NCBI GenBank assembly: GCA_016217545.1
Contig: JACRHT010000016.1
Coordinates: forward strand, 124,001 to 188,000
Origin: Opitutia bacterium
GTDB lineage: Bacteria > Verrucomicrobiota > Verrucomicrobiia > Opitutales > Opitutaceae
Direction: 5' to 3'
Length of the DNA: 64,000 nucleotides
Shown: in pieces, positions 39,849 to 48,471 of the stretch
Numbering within the stretch: position 1 is the stretch's first letter
Layout of the letters: each line of letters opens with the position of its first letter
The notes under the pieces: generated by a model
What the model was told of the DNA's origin: nothing
Database searches by the model: none
What the model saw: the letters and a program-made list of their open reading frames with translations, nothing else
Translations under genes and position numbers: made by a program

Positions 39849-40085
39849 CTAGTTGAGGAACCAGGATGCGGCGATGCCTCCCGCGATCACGATACCCATG
39901 ATCAACGACGCCAGCGCGAGGTTGCGATGCGAGCGTGCGGTGCCGCCCGCCCAATTCTCGTCGATGAACCGCTGGAGCCGCTTCCCGGCCCAGTTCGCTT
40001 CCGGGCCGGCCAAGGCCAAAAACCCCAGCGCGATGCAAGCAAGGCCCAGCGCGAACTGCAAAAGGTCGGAGATCAGGTCGAGCAT
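39849..40085 (-). CDS. Small two-helix membrane protein
   Basis: 78 residues with two hydrophobic stretches ([20 protein letters not shown] and [19 protein letters not shown]) around a polar middle. Not recognised. It lies nine bases after the nadE stop on the same strand and 121 bases before hemL, so it probably belongs to a nadE transcript. ATG 40085 is good. Confidence 0.7.
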   Translation of the reverse strand: MLDLISDLLQFALGLACIALGFLALAGPEANWAGKRLQRFIDENWAGGTARSHRNLALASLIMGIVIAGGIAASWFLN

Positions 40086-40094
40086 CGCCGTGAA

Positions 40095-41744
40095 TCAGCT
40101 CACGTATTTTTGGACGATTGGGATGCGGCGGCCGACGCCGAAGGCGAGGGGCGTGATCTTCAGGCCGGGCGCGGCTTGCTTGCGCTTGTATTCGCTGAGG
40201 TCGACCTTGCGGACGACGTCGTGCACGACGGCCGGCGGGAAACCTTGCGCGACGAGGTCGGCGCGCGACAGGCCTTGCTCGACGTAGCCGCGAAGAATGG
40301 CGTCCAGTTGGTCGTAGGGCGGCAGGCTGTCCTGGTCGGTCTGGTTCGGGCGCAGCTCGGCGCTCGGCGCCTTGTCGATCGTGTTCTGCGGAATGATCTC
40401 GCGCTCGCGGTTGATCCAGCGGGAGAGCGCGTAGACCTGTGTCTTGAACACGTCCGAGATAACGGCGAGTCCGCCGCACATGTCGCCGTAGAGCGTGCAG
40501 TAACCGACGGCCAGTTCGCTCTTGTTGCCCGTGGTGAGGAGGAGCGAGTTGAACTTGTTCGACATCGCCATGAGCAACAGGCCGCGAGCGCGGGCCTGGA
40601 TGTTTTCCTCGGCGATGTCGCGCGCGGTGCCGGCGAAGAACGGCGCGAGCGTCGCCTCGGCGGAGCCCACGACATCCGCAATCGAAACCGTGTGGAATGG
40701 AATGCCGAGATGACGCGCGAGCGTCGCGGCGTCGTCCTTCGAGTGCTGGCTGGAAATGACGGACGGCAGGCTGACGCCGGTGACGTTTTCCTTGCCAAGC
40801 GCCTCGGCGGCGAGAACCGCGACGAGCGCGGAGTCGATGCCGCCGGAGAGACCAAGGAGCGCCTTCTTGAAGCCGGTTTTGTGCGCGTAGTCGCGCACGC
40901 CGAGGACGAGCGCATCGTAGATGTCGGCGAGTTCCTCCTGCGTGTAGGTGAGATGAACGCTGCCGCTCGTGGCCGGCGCGCCGAGATCGATGACGCGCAA
41001 CTCCTCGCGAAACGCCGCGAGCCCGCCGAGCAAGTCGCCGTTGGCCGCGCAGGCGAGGCTGCGGCCGTCGAAGATCAGTTCGTCGTTGCCGCCGATGGAA
41101 TTCACGTAGACCACCGGCGCACGGACGGTGCGCGCGGTGTCGGCGACGAGCGCGGAGCGGACGAGGCCCTTGCCGCAATTCCAAGGACTGGCGGAGAGGT
41201 TGAGAACCAAGTCACAACGCTGTCCGGCGAGTTGGGCGACGGGAGTCTGCGCGCCGTAGAGGCGGCGGGTCGGGACCATCTCGTGCGTCCAAATGTCCTC
41301 GCAAATCGTCAGGCCGATGCGGCGTCCGGCAAACTCAACAATGGTCGGCGCGGTAGCGGGCTCGAAGTAGCGGTCCTCGTCGAACACGTCGTAGGTCGGC
41401 AGCAGGCACTTGTGGGCCGAGCGCAGGATCTGTCCGCGATGGCAAAACGCCGCAGCGTTGAACGCCGGACGGCCGACCCCGGTCGAGTTGGTCTCGACGG
41501 TGCCGACGACGGCCGGCACCTCGCCGATCTCGGCGGCGATGGCGCGAGTGGACTCCTCGACGTCGCGCACAAAACGCTTCTTGAACAGCAGGTCGCGCGG
41601 CGGGTAGCCGCAGACGATGAGCTCGGGAAACAGGACCAGCTCCGCGCCTTGCGCGACGAGGCCGCGATAGGCTTCGAGGATGCGGCGGCGATTGCCCGCG
41701 AGGTCGCCGACGATGGTGTTGAGCTGAGCCAATCCGATACGCAT
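40095..41744 (-). CDS. nadE: NAD+ synthase, glutamine-hydrolysing
   Basis: 549 residues. N-terminal nitrilase-type amidase domain (catalytic Cys within LTICEDIW), C-terminal synthetase domain with the P-loop [11 protein letters not shown]. It makes NAD from nicotinate adenine dinucleotide using ammonia released from glutamine. The length is usual for two-domain NadE. It is divergent from maf. Confidence 0.96.
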   Translation of the reverse strand: MRIGLAQLNTIVGDLAGNRRRILEAYRGLVAQGAELVLFPELIVCGYPPRDLLFKKRFVRDVEESTRAIAAEIGEVPAVVGTVETNSTGVGRPAFNAAAFCHRGQILRSAHKCLLPTYDVFDEDRYFEPATAPTIVEFAGRRIGLTICEDIWTHEMVPTRRLYGAQTPVAQLAGQRCDLVLNLSASPWNCGKGLVRSALVADTARTVRAPVVYVNSIGGNDELIFDGRSLACAANGDLLGGLAAFREELRVIDLGAPATSGSVHLTYTQEELADIYDALVLGVRDYAHKTGFKKALLGLSGGIDSALVAVLAAEALGKENVTGVSLPSVISSQHSKDDAATLARHLGIPFHTVSIADVVGSAEATLAPFFAGTARDIAEENIQARARGLLLMAMSNKFNSLLLTTGNKSELAVGYCTLYGDMCGGLAVISDVFKTQVYALSRWINREREIIPQNTIDKAPSAELRPNQTDQDSLPPYDQLDAILRGYVEQGLSRADLVAQGFPPAVVHDVVRKVDLSEYKRKQAAPGLKITPLAFGVGRRIPIVQKYVS

Positions 41745-41831
41745 GACGCCGGAAACGTGGGCGGCGGGCGCGCGGCTGGCAACAGCTACTTCCCGCTAGC
41801 CGGAACGCGAATTCCCTGCCAACTGTGCCAC

Positions 41832-42404
41832 GTGCCGCGCCTTATTCTTGCCTCCGCCTCGCCTCGCCGCCGCGAACTCCTCGCGCAACTCGGAGTCGCG
41901 TTCGAAATCGTCACGGCGGCGGTGACCGAGCACGAAGCACCGGATGCCGATCCGCGGCACATGGTGCTCCACAATGCCGCACTGAAGGCGGATTGGGTCA
42001 GTGCGCGGCACCCGGAGGACTTCGTGCTCGGCGCCGACACGACGGTGTGCATCGACAACCATGTGTTGAACAAACCCGCCGACCTCGCCGAGGCGCGGGC
42101 GATGCTTTGGCGGCTGAGCGGTCGCACGCACTCGGTGTTCACTGGACTGGCGGTGCGGCGTGGAGTGGACGGCCTGCGGATCGACGAGATCGTGGAAAGC
42201 CGTGTCACCTTCCGGGAACTCGATGAGCCGACCATCTCGCGTTACCTGGAGCGCGTGCATACCCTCGACAAGGCGGGCGGTTACGCGATCCAGGAGCACG
42301 GCGAGCTGATCGTCGCGTCATATTCGGGGTCCTTGACGAACATCGTCGGTCTTCCCGTGGAAGAAACGAGAACACTTTTGACTCGTGCGGGTCTGATGCG
42401 CTGA
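41832..42404 (+). CDS. maf: Maf family nucleoside triphosphate pyrophosphatase
   Basis: 190 residues. GTG start at 41832 gives VPRLILASASPRRRELLAQL, the exact family N-terminus. ADTTVCIDNHVLNKP, ESRVTF and DKAGGYAIQE are the active-site and family blocks. Maf proteins hydrolyse dTTP, UTP and modified pyrimidine nucleotides, and overexpression blocks septation. The ORF reaches back to 39360 in frame, but that part is antisense to hemL and nadE and is not coding. Confidence 0.92.
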   Translation: MPRLILASASPRRRELLAQLGVAFEIVTAAVTEHEAPDADPRHMVLHNAALKADWVSARHPEDFVLGADTTVCIDNHVLNKPADLAEARAMLWRLSGRTHSVFTGLAVRRGVDGLRIDEIVESRVTFRELDEPTISRYLERVHTLDKAGGYAIQEHGELIVASYSGSLTNIVGLPVEETRTLLTRAGLMR

Positions 42405-42417
42405 ATCCGCCCCGAAA

Positions 42418-43542
42418 GTGGTAACTTCGACCAATCCTCTGCGTCCCGACACCGCGCCCGAACCCAGCTCGCCCGTTCAGGCCCCCTCGAACCGTTCGGT
42501 TGCGATCGGCCTGCTCTGCACGCTGCTCTTCCACGTGCTGCTGCTGTGCCTCGCGCCGCTCTTCCCGGTCGAGAAATTCGCCGGCTCGCACTCGAATCTC
42601 GATTGGGTCGCCAAGGCGAACCGCGGCAAGGAATTCAACTTCGAGCTCGCCCAACCCGAGCCGCAGCCGAAGCAGCCCGATCCCTTCAAGTTCGTCGAAA
42701 CCAATCCCGACGCCCCCGAAAACACGCCGGACAAGACGAACAACTACTCTAACCGCAACCAGCAGTCGGCCCAACAGGAGAAGCCGAAGGAAACCGATCC
42801 GGAAAACCGCCCGAGCATCAAGGGCCGCGACGACATCAAGAACGACTCCGCCATCGTGTCCGGCGACATGGCGCGCCCACAGGACGGCGCCGCGGTGACG
42901 GCGATGCAGAACGCGCTCGACAACACCACGCCGCAAGCGGCGCAGCAGGCTCGCGCTGAGCAAATCCCGCTGCAGGGCACCGAAAAGATCGACGGCAAGT
43001 CGGAGGAGGGCGTCGGCAGCAACATTTCCCAGAGCCAGTCGCCCTCGAACCACGCCGCGCAATTCCAGGAAGGCGCGAAGAACGGCAAGAGCGCGACCGG
43101 CGGCCTAACCGAGAGTCCCGATGTGCAGGAGCAACGTCCGAAGCCGAAGGCGCGCCCGCGTCTCACCCAAGCGCGTCCGAACGTGCTGCAGAACCGTTTG
43201 GCCGGTGTGCAGAACATCGGCATCCTCGGCATCGACGCGCGCTGGAGCGAATACGGCGAATACATGCAGGAGTTCGTCGAGATCGTGCAGGCTTCGTGGT
43301 ATTCGATCCTCGACGAATCGCGCATCGCTCCGAAGTCCGGCACGCACGTCTTCGTGACCTTCACCCTGAATTCCGACGGCGAGGTTTCCATCGTGAACAC
43401 CGAGGAGACCGCGGGCAAGCCGGGCACCTACGCGTGCACCAACGCGCTGACGATGCGCCAGCCCTACCGCAAGTGGACGGACCAGATGATCGCCGTGCTG
43501 GGCAAACAGCAGACGATCACGTTCAGCTTCTATTACTGGTGA
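42418..43542 (+). CDS. TonB/TolA-like energy-transducer protein
   Basis: 374 residues, GTG start. One membrane helix at about 30-50 (VAIGLLCTLLFHVLLLCLAP), a long Pro/Gln/Lys-rich, low-complexity linker, and a C-terminal TonB-like domain (SGTHVFVTFTLNSDGEVSIV; PYRKWTDQMIAVLGKQQTIT). It should span the periplasm and transduce energy or link membranes, but no ExbB/ExbD gene adjoins it; the nearest are at 51.8 kb. Its last bases overlap the next gene (GTGA). Confidence 0.8.
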   Translation: MVTSTNPLRPDTAPEPSSPVQAPSNRSVAIGLLCTLLFHVLLLCLAPLFPVEKFAGSHSNLDWVAKANRGKEFNFELAQPEPQPKQPDPFKFVETNPDAPENTPDKTNNYSNRNQQSAQQEKPKETDPENRPSIKGRDDIKNDSAIVSGDMARPQDGAAVTAMQNALDNTTPQAAQQARAEQIPLQGTEKIDGKSEEGVGSNISQSQSPSNHAAQFQEGAKNGKSATGGLTESPDVQEQRPKPKARPRLTQARPNVLQNRLAGVQNIGILGIDARWSEYGEYMQEFVEIVQASWYSILDESRIAPKSGTHVFVTFTLNSDGEVSIVNTEETAGKPGTYACTNALTMRQPYRKWTDQMIAVLGKQQTITFSFYYW

Positions 43543-44300
43543 GCACCGTCGGGGTAGAGTTCTGGTCCACTGTGCCGCTCGGGTTCGGGGTCAAGTTGCT
43601 CGCGCACGACGCCAACGGCCTCGCTGCCTTCGACAAGCCTGCCGGCGTGCTGTCGCATCCCAACTCGCGCGCCGACGAACCGCGCTCGCTGCTAACGTGC
43701 CGCTACGACGACGCGGCGGAGAGCTGGGTCTGGACCGACGCGAACGGCGGAGAGCGACGCGTCTGGTTGCTCAACCGCCTCGACGGTGCGACTTCCGGCG
43801 TGATTCTCGTGGCGGCGGACGGCGCGCTGGCGCGGGCGATCAAGGAGCAGTTCGCGCGGAAACAGATTCGCAAGGTCTACCACGCGCTCGTCTTCGGCAA
43901 ACCCTCGGAGCGGGTGCAACTGTGGCGAGATCTCCTCGCGGTGCAAAAGAAGGGCGGCCAGGTGCGCACGAGCGCGAGCGCCGGCCACATTCCCGCCGTG
44001 ACGCAATTCAGCTTCGTGCGGCACCAGCAGGGTGCGTTCTCGACCTCGTTGATCAAACTCGAGCCGCACACCGGGCGCAGCCATCAGCTCCGCGTGCAAT
44101 GCGCGAAGCGCAATCTGCCGATCGTCGGCGACCAGACCTACGGCGACTTCGGCCTGAATCGCGCCTTCACGAAGGCCACGGGCGAGAAGCGCCTTTTTCT
44201 TCACTCCCTCGAAACGAGCTTCAGCTACGACTTCGCAGGGGCGACGCACCACTTCAAGGCCCACGCCCCGCTGCCGCCGGAGTTCATGGCGAAGTTCTGA
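43539..44300 (+). CDS. RluA-family pseudouridine synthase
   Basis: 253 residues. GTG start at 43539 overlaps the previous stop by four bases. The catalytic Asp lies in LLNRLDGATSGVILVA, and GRSHQLRVQCAKRNLPIVGD is the RNA-binding signature of the family. These enzymes isomerise uridine to pseudouridine in rRNA or tRNA. Coupling to a TonB-like gene appears positional. The 164 bases after it, up to the transposase gene, hold a REP repeat. Confidence 0.88.
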   Translation: MSTVGVEFWSTVPLGFGVKLLAHDANGLAAFDKPAGVLSHPNSRADEPRSLLTCRYDDAAESWVWTDANGGERRVWLLNRLDGATSGVILVAADGALARAIKEQFARKQIRKVYHALVFGKPSERVQLWRDLLAVQKKGGQVRTSASAGHIPAVTQFSFVRHQQGAFSTSLIKLEPHTGRSHQLRVQCAKRNLPIVGDQTYGDFGLNRAFTKATGEKRLFLHSLETSFSYDFAGATHHFKAHAPLPPEFMAKF

Positions 44301-44370
44301 GAAGGAGGAACACGCGTCCAAGCGGATCGGACGCACGACACGGCACAGCGTGGACGGACAAGTGAGCACA

Positions 44371-44411
44371 GGCCGCGAACGGGAAACGGCCCGTGAGGAC
44401 ACGGGCCCTCC
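44371..44411 (+). repeat. REP copy, left flank of RAYT gene
   Basis: A 41-bp repeat beginning GGCCGCGAACG and ending GGACACGGGCCCTCC, with a stem ACGGCCCGTG/CACGGGCC-type fold. A near-identical copy in the same orientation lies at 44969-45010, on the other side of the transposase gene. Confidence 0.85.
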
Positions 44412-44464
44412 GAAAAGCGTTCGTTTATCGGATAGGATGCGGCACTTTGCTGGCGGGCCGCTCA

Positions 44465-44944
44465 ATGACACCTGATTCATTCTCGGAATTGCCCAAGCGC
44501 CGTCGGCCGGTGCACCTGCCATTGTGGGATGCCGCCGTTCGTTCGAATATCGTCTTTCTCACGGTGTGCACAAAAGACCGGCGTCCGGTGCTCGCGAATC
44601 CGGAAATGATGCGACGATTGACCGAAGCGTGGAGTGCGGCGACACGGTGGCGGGTGGGGCGCTACGTCATCATGCCGGACCACGTGCATCTCTTCTGCGC
44701 GCCGGGAAGCTGGCCGGCGGAGTCGCTGGCGCTTTGGGTGCGTTACTGGAAGCGACTGACAGCGCAGGCTGTCGCTGGCGACATCTGGCAGAAGAATTTT
44801 TGGGACACCCAGCTGCGTCGACACGAAAGCTACGGCGCCAAGTGGGAGTATGTGCGGCAAAATCCCGTGCGCGCCAAACTGGTGCGGCACGACGAGGATT
44901 GGCTCTACCAAGGCGAACTGAACGTCTTGGAATGGGTGGAGTGA
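44465..44944 (+). CDS. REP-associated tyrosine transposase (RAYT, Y1 family)
   Basis: 159 residues. The HUH motif is HVH in MPDHVHLF (residues 73-75), and YVRQNPVRAKLV supplies the likely catalytic Tyr near 129. The length and the absence of any other transposase domain fit RAYTs rather than IS200. RAYTs cut and join REP hairpins with GTAG or similar tetranucleotides as single strands. ATG 44465 is chosen; the frame is open upstream to 44393. The stop is five bases before the right-hand REP hairpin. Confidence 0.9.
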   Translation: MTPDSFSELPKRRRPVHLPLWDAAVRSNIVFLTVCTKDRRPVLANPEMMRRLTEAWSAATRWRVGRYVIMPDHVHLFCAPGSWPAESLALWVRYWKRLTAQAVAGDIWQKNFWDTQLRRHESYGAKWEYVRQNPVRAKLVRHDEDWLYQGELNVLEWVE

Positions 44945-44949
44945 AACCG

Positions 44950-45010
44950 GAGGGCCCGCGTCCCCGCGGGCCGCGAACGAGAGAACGGCCCGTGAGGACA
45001 CGGGCCCTCC
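44950..45010 (+). repeat. REP copy with extra hairpin, right flank of RAYT gene
   Basis: A first hairpin around GGGCCCGCG/CGCGGGCC at 44951-44972 leads into a 42-bp copy (44969-45010) of the left repeat. The block ends one base before the mutS stop codon at 45012. Confidence 0.85.
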
Positions 45011-45011
45011 C

Positions 45012-47582
45012 TTACAGCAGGTTCAACTGCGAGTCGTCGGTCGGCTCGACCGTGATCTTTTTCTTCGGCTTCGCCTGCGGTGCGGCGGGGAGCGTCACGG
45101 TGACTTCGTCGGATTCGAGCTGACTGAGGATCGTCTTGGCGCGGTCGATCACCGTGAGCGGCAAGCCCGCGAGGCGGGCGACTTGGATGCCGTAGCTGCG
45201 GTCGGCGGCGCCTTCGACGACGCGGCGCACGAACACGATGTCGTCGTTCCACTCCTTCACGGCGACGGAGAAGTTGCGCAGGCGCGGCAGGTGTTTGTCG
45301 AGCTGCGTGAGTTCCTGATAGTGCGTGGCGAACAGCGTGCGCGGACCGCGATCGGCGGAGCGGTGCAGGTGTTCGACGACGGCCCACGCGATCGAAAGGC
45401 CGTCGTAGGTCGACGTGCCGCGGCCGATTTCGTCGAGGATGATGAGCGAGCGGTCGGTGGCGTTGTTGAGGATGTTCGCGGTCTCGTTCATCTCGACCAT
45501 GAAGGTCGAGTTACCGCGCGCGAGATCGTCGCTGGCGCCGACGCGGGAGAAAATGCGGTCCACGAGTCCGAGTCGGCAGGCCTTGGCGGGCGTCCAGCAG
45601 CCGATCTGCGCCATGAGCGTGATGAGCGCGACTTGGCGGATGTAAGTGGATTTGCCCGCCATGTTCGGACCGGTGAGGAGGATGATCTGCGCGTCGGTGG
45701 CGGAGAGCGCGGCGTCGTTCGGCACGAAGGTGTAGCTGCCCGCGAGGCCGAGGCGTTCCTGCTTCATCATCTGCTCCACGACGGGATGGCGGCCGTCGGT
45801 GATCGAGAGCGAGTCGCCTTCGTCGAGGTCGGGGCGGCAGTAATCCCACTCGCGCGCCAGCACGGCCCAGCCGCCGAGCACGTCGAGTTCGGCGAGCGCC
45901 TCGGCGGTGCGCTGGAGCGCGGCGGCTTCGGCGAGGACGGCGCCAACGAGGTAGGCGAAGAGCTCCTGCTCGCGCGCGAGCGATTTCTCCTCGGCGGAGA
46001 AGATTTCCTTTTCCTTCAGCTTGAGGTCTTCGGTGACGTAACGCTCGCCGTTCACCGTCGTTTGTTTGCGGACGTAGTCGGCGGGGACGAGGTGGACGTT
46101 GGCCTTGGTGACCTCGATGTAGTAACCGAAGACGGACGTGAAGCGGACCTTGAGGCTCTTGATGCCGGTGCGCTCCTGCTCACGGCGTTCGAGTTCGGCG
46201 AGCCAGCTCTTGTTGTCGGTCGTGAGGCTGCGCAGGCGGTCGAGCTCGGCGTCGTAGCCGGCGCGGATGTAATTGCCGTCGGCGAGGTCGTTGGGGAGTT
46301 CGTCGGCGAGCGCTTGCGAGAGCAGATCGCGCAGCGCGGGCAAGTCGGTGAGGCGCGCGCGGACCTTGGAAATTTCTCCGCCGTGGCTGCCGACGAGGTG
46401 CGAGTCGAGCAGGTCGAGGCAGGCGATGATGGCGGGAATCTGCGCGAGCGTGTCGCGCACGCCGCCGAGTTCGCGCGGGTTGCGGAGGCGGTTTTGCAGG
46501 CGACCGAGGATGCGCGGGATGTCGCGGACTTTGTTGAGCAGTTCGCGGATGTTCGCGAGGTCGCTCGGTTGGGCGACGAATTCGCCCACGGCGGTCTGGC
46601 GGCGGCGAATTTCGGGGAGATCGAGAGTTGGCGCGGCGAGCCAGCGTTCGAGCAGGCGGGCGCCGGCGGCGGTCGTGGTGCGGTCGATGGCGCCGAGCAG
46701 CGAGGCGTCGCGGGTGCCGCGGATGGAGGCGAAAATCTCGAGGTTGCGCAGCGTCGCGGGGTCGAGGAGCAGGGTGTGCGCGCTGCGGTATTCCTGAAGC
46801 GAGCGGAGGTTTTCCGGCTTCGCGCAGAGATTTTCCGTCGCATAGTAAACGACGGCGCCGGCCGCACCGAGCGCGGCATGGTTGTTGGCGAGGCCGAAAC
46901 CTTGGAGATTCAGCACGCCGAGCGCGTCCATCACGGTCTTCGCGCCGCCGCTGATCTCGAAATGGTAGCCGGGCAACTCGGTGATGAGACGCTCGGCGCA
47001 AAAGTGCTGGAGGTTGTGCGTGACGTGCTCCTCGTGCGGCGCGGCCTTCCATTTTTCGAGGTCGCCCTCGATGAGGACAAGTTCGGCGGGGTCGAGCGCG
47101 GTGAGAACGGGCAGGAGATTTTCCGGACGCGCGTCGGTCGCGACCCGGAACTCACCGGTCGAGACGTCGAGCCACGCGGCGTGCAGGCCGTGTTTGTTCA
47201 GCTCGAGGGCGCAGAGGTAGTGGTTTTTCGCGGCTTCGAGCTGATTGGCGGCGAGCGTGGTGCCGGGCGAGAGGATGCGGGTGAGCTGGCGCTTGACGAG
47301 TTTGCCGGCCTTGGCGGGCTCGGCCTGGTCGCAGATCGCGACCTTTTTGCCGGCGGCGAGGAGCTTGGTGACGTAGTTGTCGGCGGCGTGGAACGGGATG
47401 CCCGCCATCGGGTAGTCTTGGCGCTTGGTCAGAGTGATCCCGAGCAGACGCGAGGCGACCTCGGCGTCCTCGAAGAACATCTCGTAGAAATCGCCCAGGC
47501 GGAAAAGCAGCAGCGTGTTCGCCGGGAGGCCGCGTTTGACCTCGAAATACTGCTGCATCATCGGCGTGAGCTTTTCGGACAT
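45012..47582 (-). CDS. mutS: DNA mismatch repair protein MutS
   Basis: 856 residues. The start MSEKLTPMMQQYFEVKRGLP is followed by the mismatch-binding F-x-E element (GDFYEMFFEDA), the connector and lever domains, and the ATPase with Walker A GPNMAGKSTYIRQ and DEIGRGTSTYDGLS. The C-terminal helix-turn-helix tail for dimerisation is present. It recognises mismatches and recruits MutL; no mutL here. ATG 47582, because the longer frame to 47780 is shadow. The gene is separated from an antiparallel hydrolase gene by about 115 bases. Confidence 0.96.
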   Translation of the reverse strand: MSEKLTPMMQQYFEVKRGLPANTLLLFRLGDFYEMFFEDAEVASRLLGITLTKRQDYPMAGIPFHAADNYVTKLLAAGKKVAICDQAEPAKAGKLVKRQLTRILSPGTTLAANQLEAAKNHYLCALELNKHGLHAAWLDVSTGEFRVATDARPENLLPVLTALDPAELVLIEGDLEKWKAAPHEEHVTHNLQHFCAERLITELPGYHFEISGGAKTVMDALGVLNLQGFGLANNHAALGAAGAVVYYATENLCAKPENLRSLQEYRSAHTLLLDPATLRNLEIFASIRGTRDASLLGAIDRTTTAAGARLLERWLAAPTLDLPEIRRRQTAVGEFVAQPSDLANIRELLNKVRDIPRILGRLQNRLRNPRELGGVRDTLAQIPAIIACLDLLDSHLVGSHGGEISKVRARLTDLPALRDLLSQALADELPNDLADGNYIRAGYDAELDRLRSLTTDNKSWLAELERREQERTGIKSLKVRFTSVFGYYIEVTKANVHLVPADYVRKQTTVNGERYVTEDLKLKEKEIFSAEEKSLAREQELFAYLVGAVLAEAAALQRTAEALAELDVLGGWAVLAREWDYCRPDLDEGDSLSITDGRHPVVEQMMKQERLGLAGSYTFVPNDAALSATDAQIILLTGPNMAGKSTYIRQVALITLMAQIGCWTPAKACRLGLVDRIFSRVGASDDLARGNSTFMVEMNETANILNNATDRSLIILDEIGRGTSTYDGLSIAWAVVEHLHRSADRGPRTLFATHYQELTQLDKHLPRLRNFSVAVKEWNDDIVFVRRVVEGAADRSYGIQVARLAGLPLTVIDRAKTILSQLESDEVTVTLPAAPQAKPKKKITVEPTDDSQLNLL

Positions 47583-47697
47583 GAGCGGGCTTTCTTGAAC
47601 CACCAACGGCCGGAGGGCACGCAGAAAATCGCCCCGGAAGGGGCGCGGGCTTTTCGCGCTGGTTTTGTGGGGCGGCGTGTGCTTCGTGTGCGGCGTG

Positions 47698-48465
47698 GTG
47701 AATCTTTTCCATGTCGATTTGGGCGGGCAGGGGAATCCGCCGATGATCGTGCTGCACGGGTTGCTCGGCTCGTCGCGCAACTGGCAAACGACCGGGCGCG
47801 ACCTCGCAACGCGCTTTCACGTCGTCGCGCTCGACTCCCGCAATCACGGCCGCTCGCCGCACGCGGGCGACATGAGCTACGAGCTGATGGCGGACGATGT
47901 GCTCGCGTGGATGGACGCGCGCGGGCTGCCGGCGGCGACGATCGTCGGACACAGCATGGGCGGGAAGATCGCGATGCTGCTTGCCTGCCGCCATGCGGCG
48001 CGCGTGCAGCGACTCGTGGTCGTCGACGTGGCACCGCGCGACTACAGCTGGCAGGGGCATCGCGCGGAGTTCATGGCGATGAACGAGCTGAATCTGACGA
48101 ACCTCCAGTCGCGGCAGGAGGCCGAGATGCGCTTCGAGGCGCGCGTGCCTGACCTGGGCATGCGGAAATTTCTCACGACGAATCTCGCGCGCAATGACGC
48201 GGGCGAGTGGTCGTGGGCGATCAACCTGCCGGTGCTCACACGTGAGTTGCCGCGACTCGAAAAGGACGCCTTGACACCCGCCGATCGTTACGAAAGGCCA
48301 ACGCAGTTCATTCTCGGCGGCCGGTCACGCTACGTGCAGGAGAGCGACCACGAAGCGATTCGCCGGCACTTTCCGCAGGCGCGGCTCACGACGATCCCGG
48401 AAGCCGGCCACAATCCGCACATGGATGCGCGCGAGGCGTTCGTGCGCGCGGTGCTCGATGGATAG
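47698..48465 (+). CDS. Alpha/beta-hydrolase (YbfF-like esterase)
   Basis: About 255 residues. GNPPMIVLHGLLGSSRNWQT provides the oxyanion region, VGHSMGGKIA the nucleophile Ser, and EAGHNPHMD the His. LDSRNHGRSPH is the mark of the YbfF/ABHD11-type family, which act as acyl-CoA or ester hydrolases. No ATG fits the N-terminus; GTG at 47695 or 47698 opens into VNLFHVDLGGQG and is the best guess. It converges with the MATE gene, six bases apart. Confidence 0.85.
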   Translation: MNLFHVDLGGQGNPPMIVLHGLLGSSRNWQTTGRDLATRFHVVALDSRNHGRSPHAGDMSYELMADDVLAWMDARGLPAATIVGHSMGGKIAMLLACRHAARVQRLVVVDVAPRDYSWQGHRAEFMAMNELNLTNLQSRQEAEMRFEARVPDLGMRKFLTTNLARNDAGEWSWAINLPVLTRELPRLEKDALTPADRYERPTQFILGGRSRYVQESDHEAIRRHFPQARLTTIPEAGHNPHMDAREAFVRAVLDG

Positions 48466-48471
48466 GGCGGA

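Larger units (their letters stand above)
44371..45010 (+). mobile_element. RAYT-REP unit (REP-associated tyrosine transposase with flanking REPs)
   Basis: A Y1-type transposase gene at 44465-44944 is bracketed by two direct copies of the same REP (44371-44411 and 44969-45010), which differ by about two bases and one insertion. The right side carries an additional hairpin from 44950. This is the textbook arrangement of REP-associated tyrosine transposases, which are thought to mobilise REPs and to be kept as single-copy domesticated genes. Confidence 0.85.

Noticed and set aside
39360-42404. A 1014-residue plus-strand open frame ending as Maf
   Set aside because: The part before 41832 is antisense to hemL and nadE and is an artefact of GC-rich codon use. 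Only the last 190 residues match a protein family.
45183-48152. A 989-residue open frame antisense to mutS
   Set aside because: mutS is unmistakable on the other strand. The antisense product is composition-biased and matches nothing.
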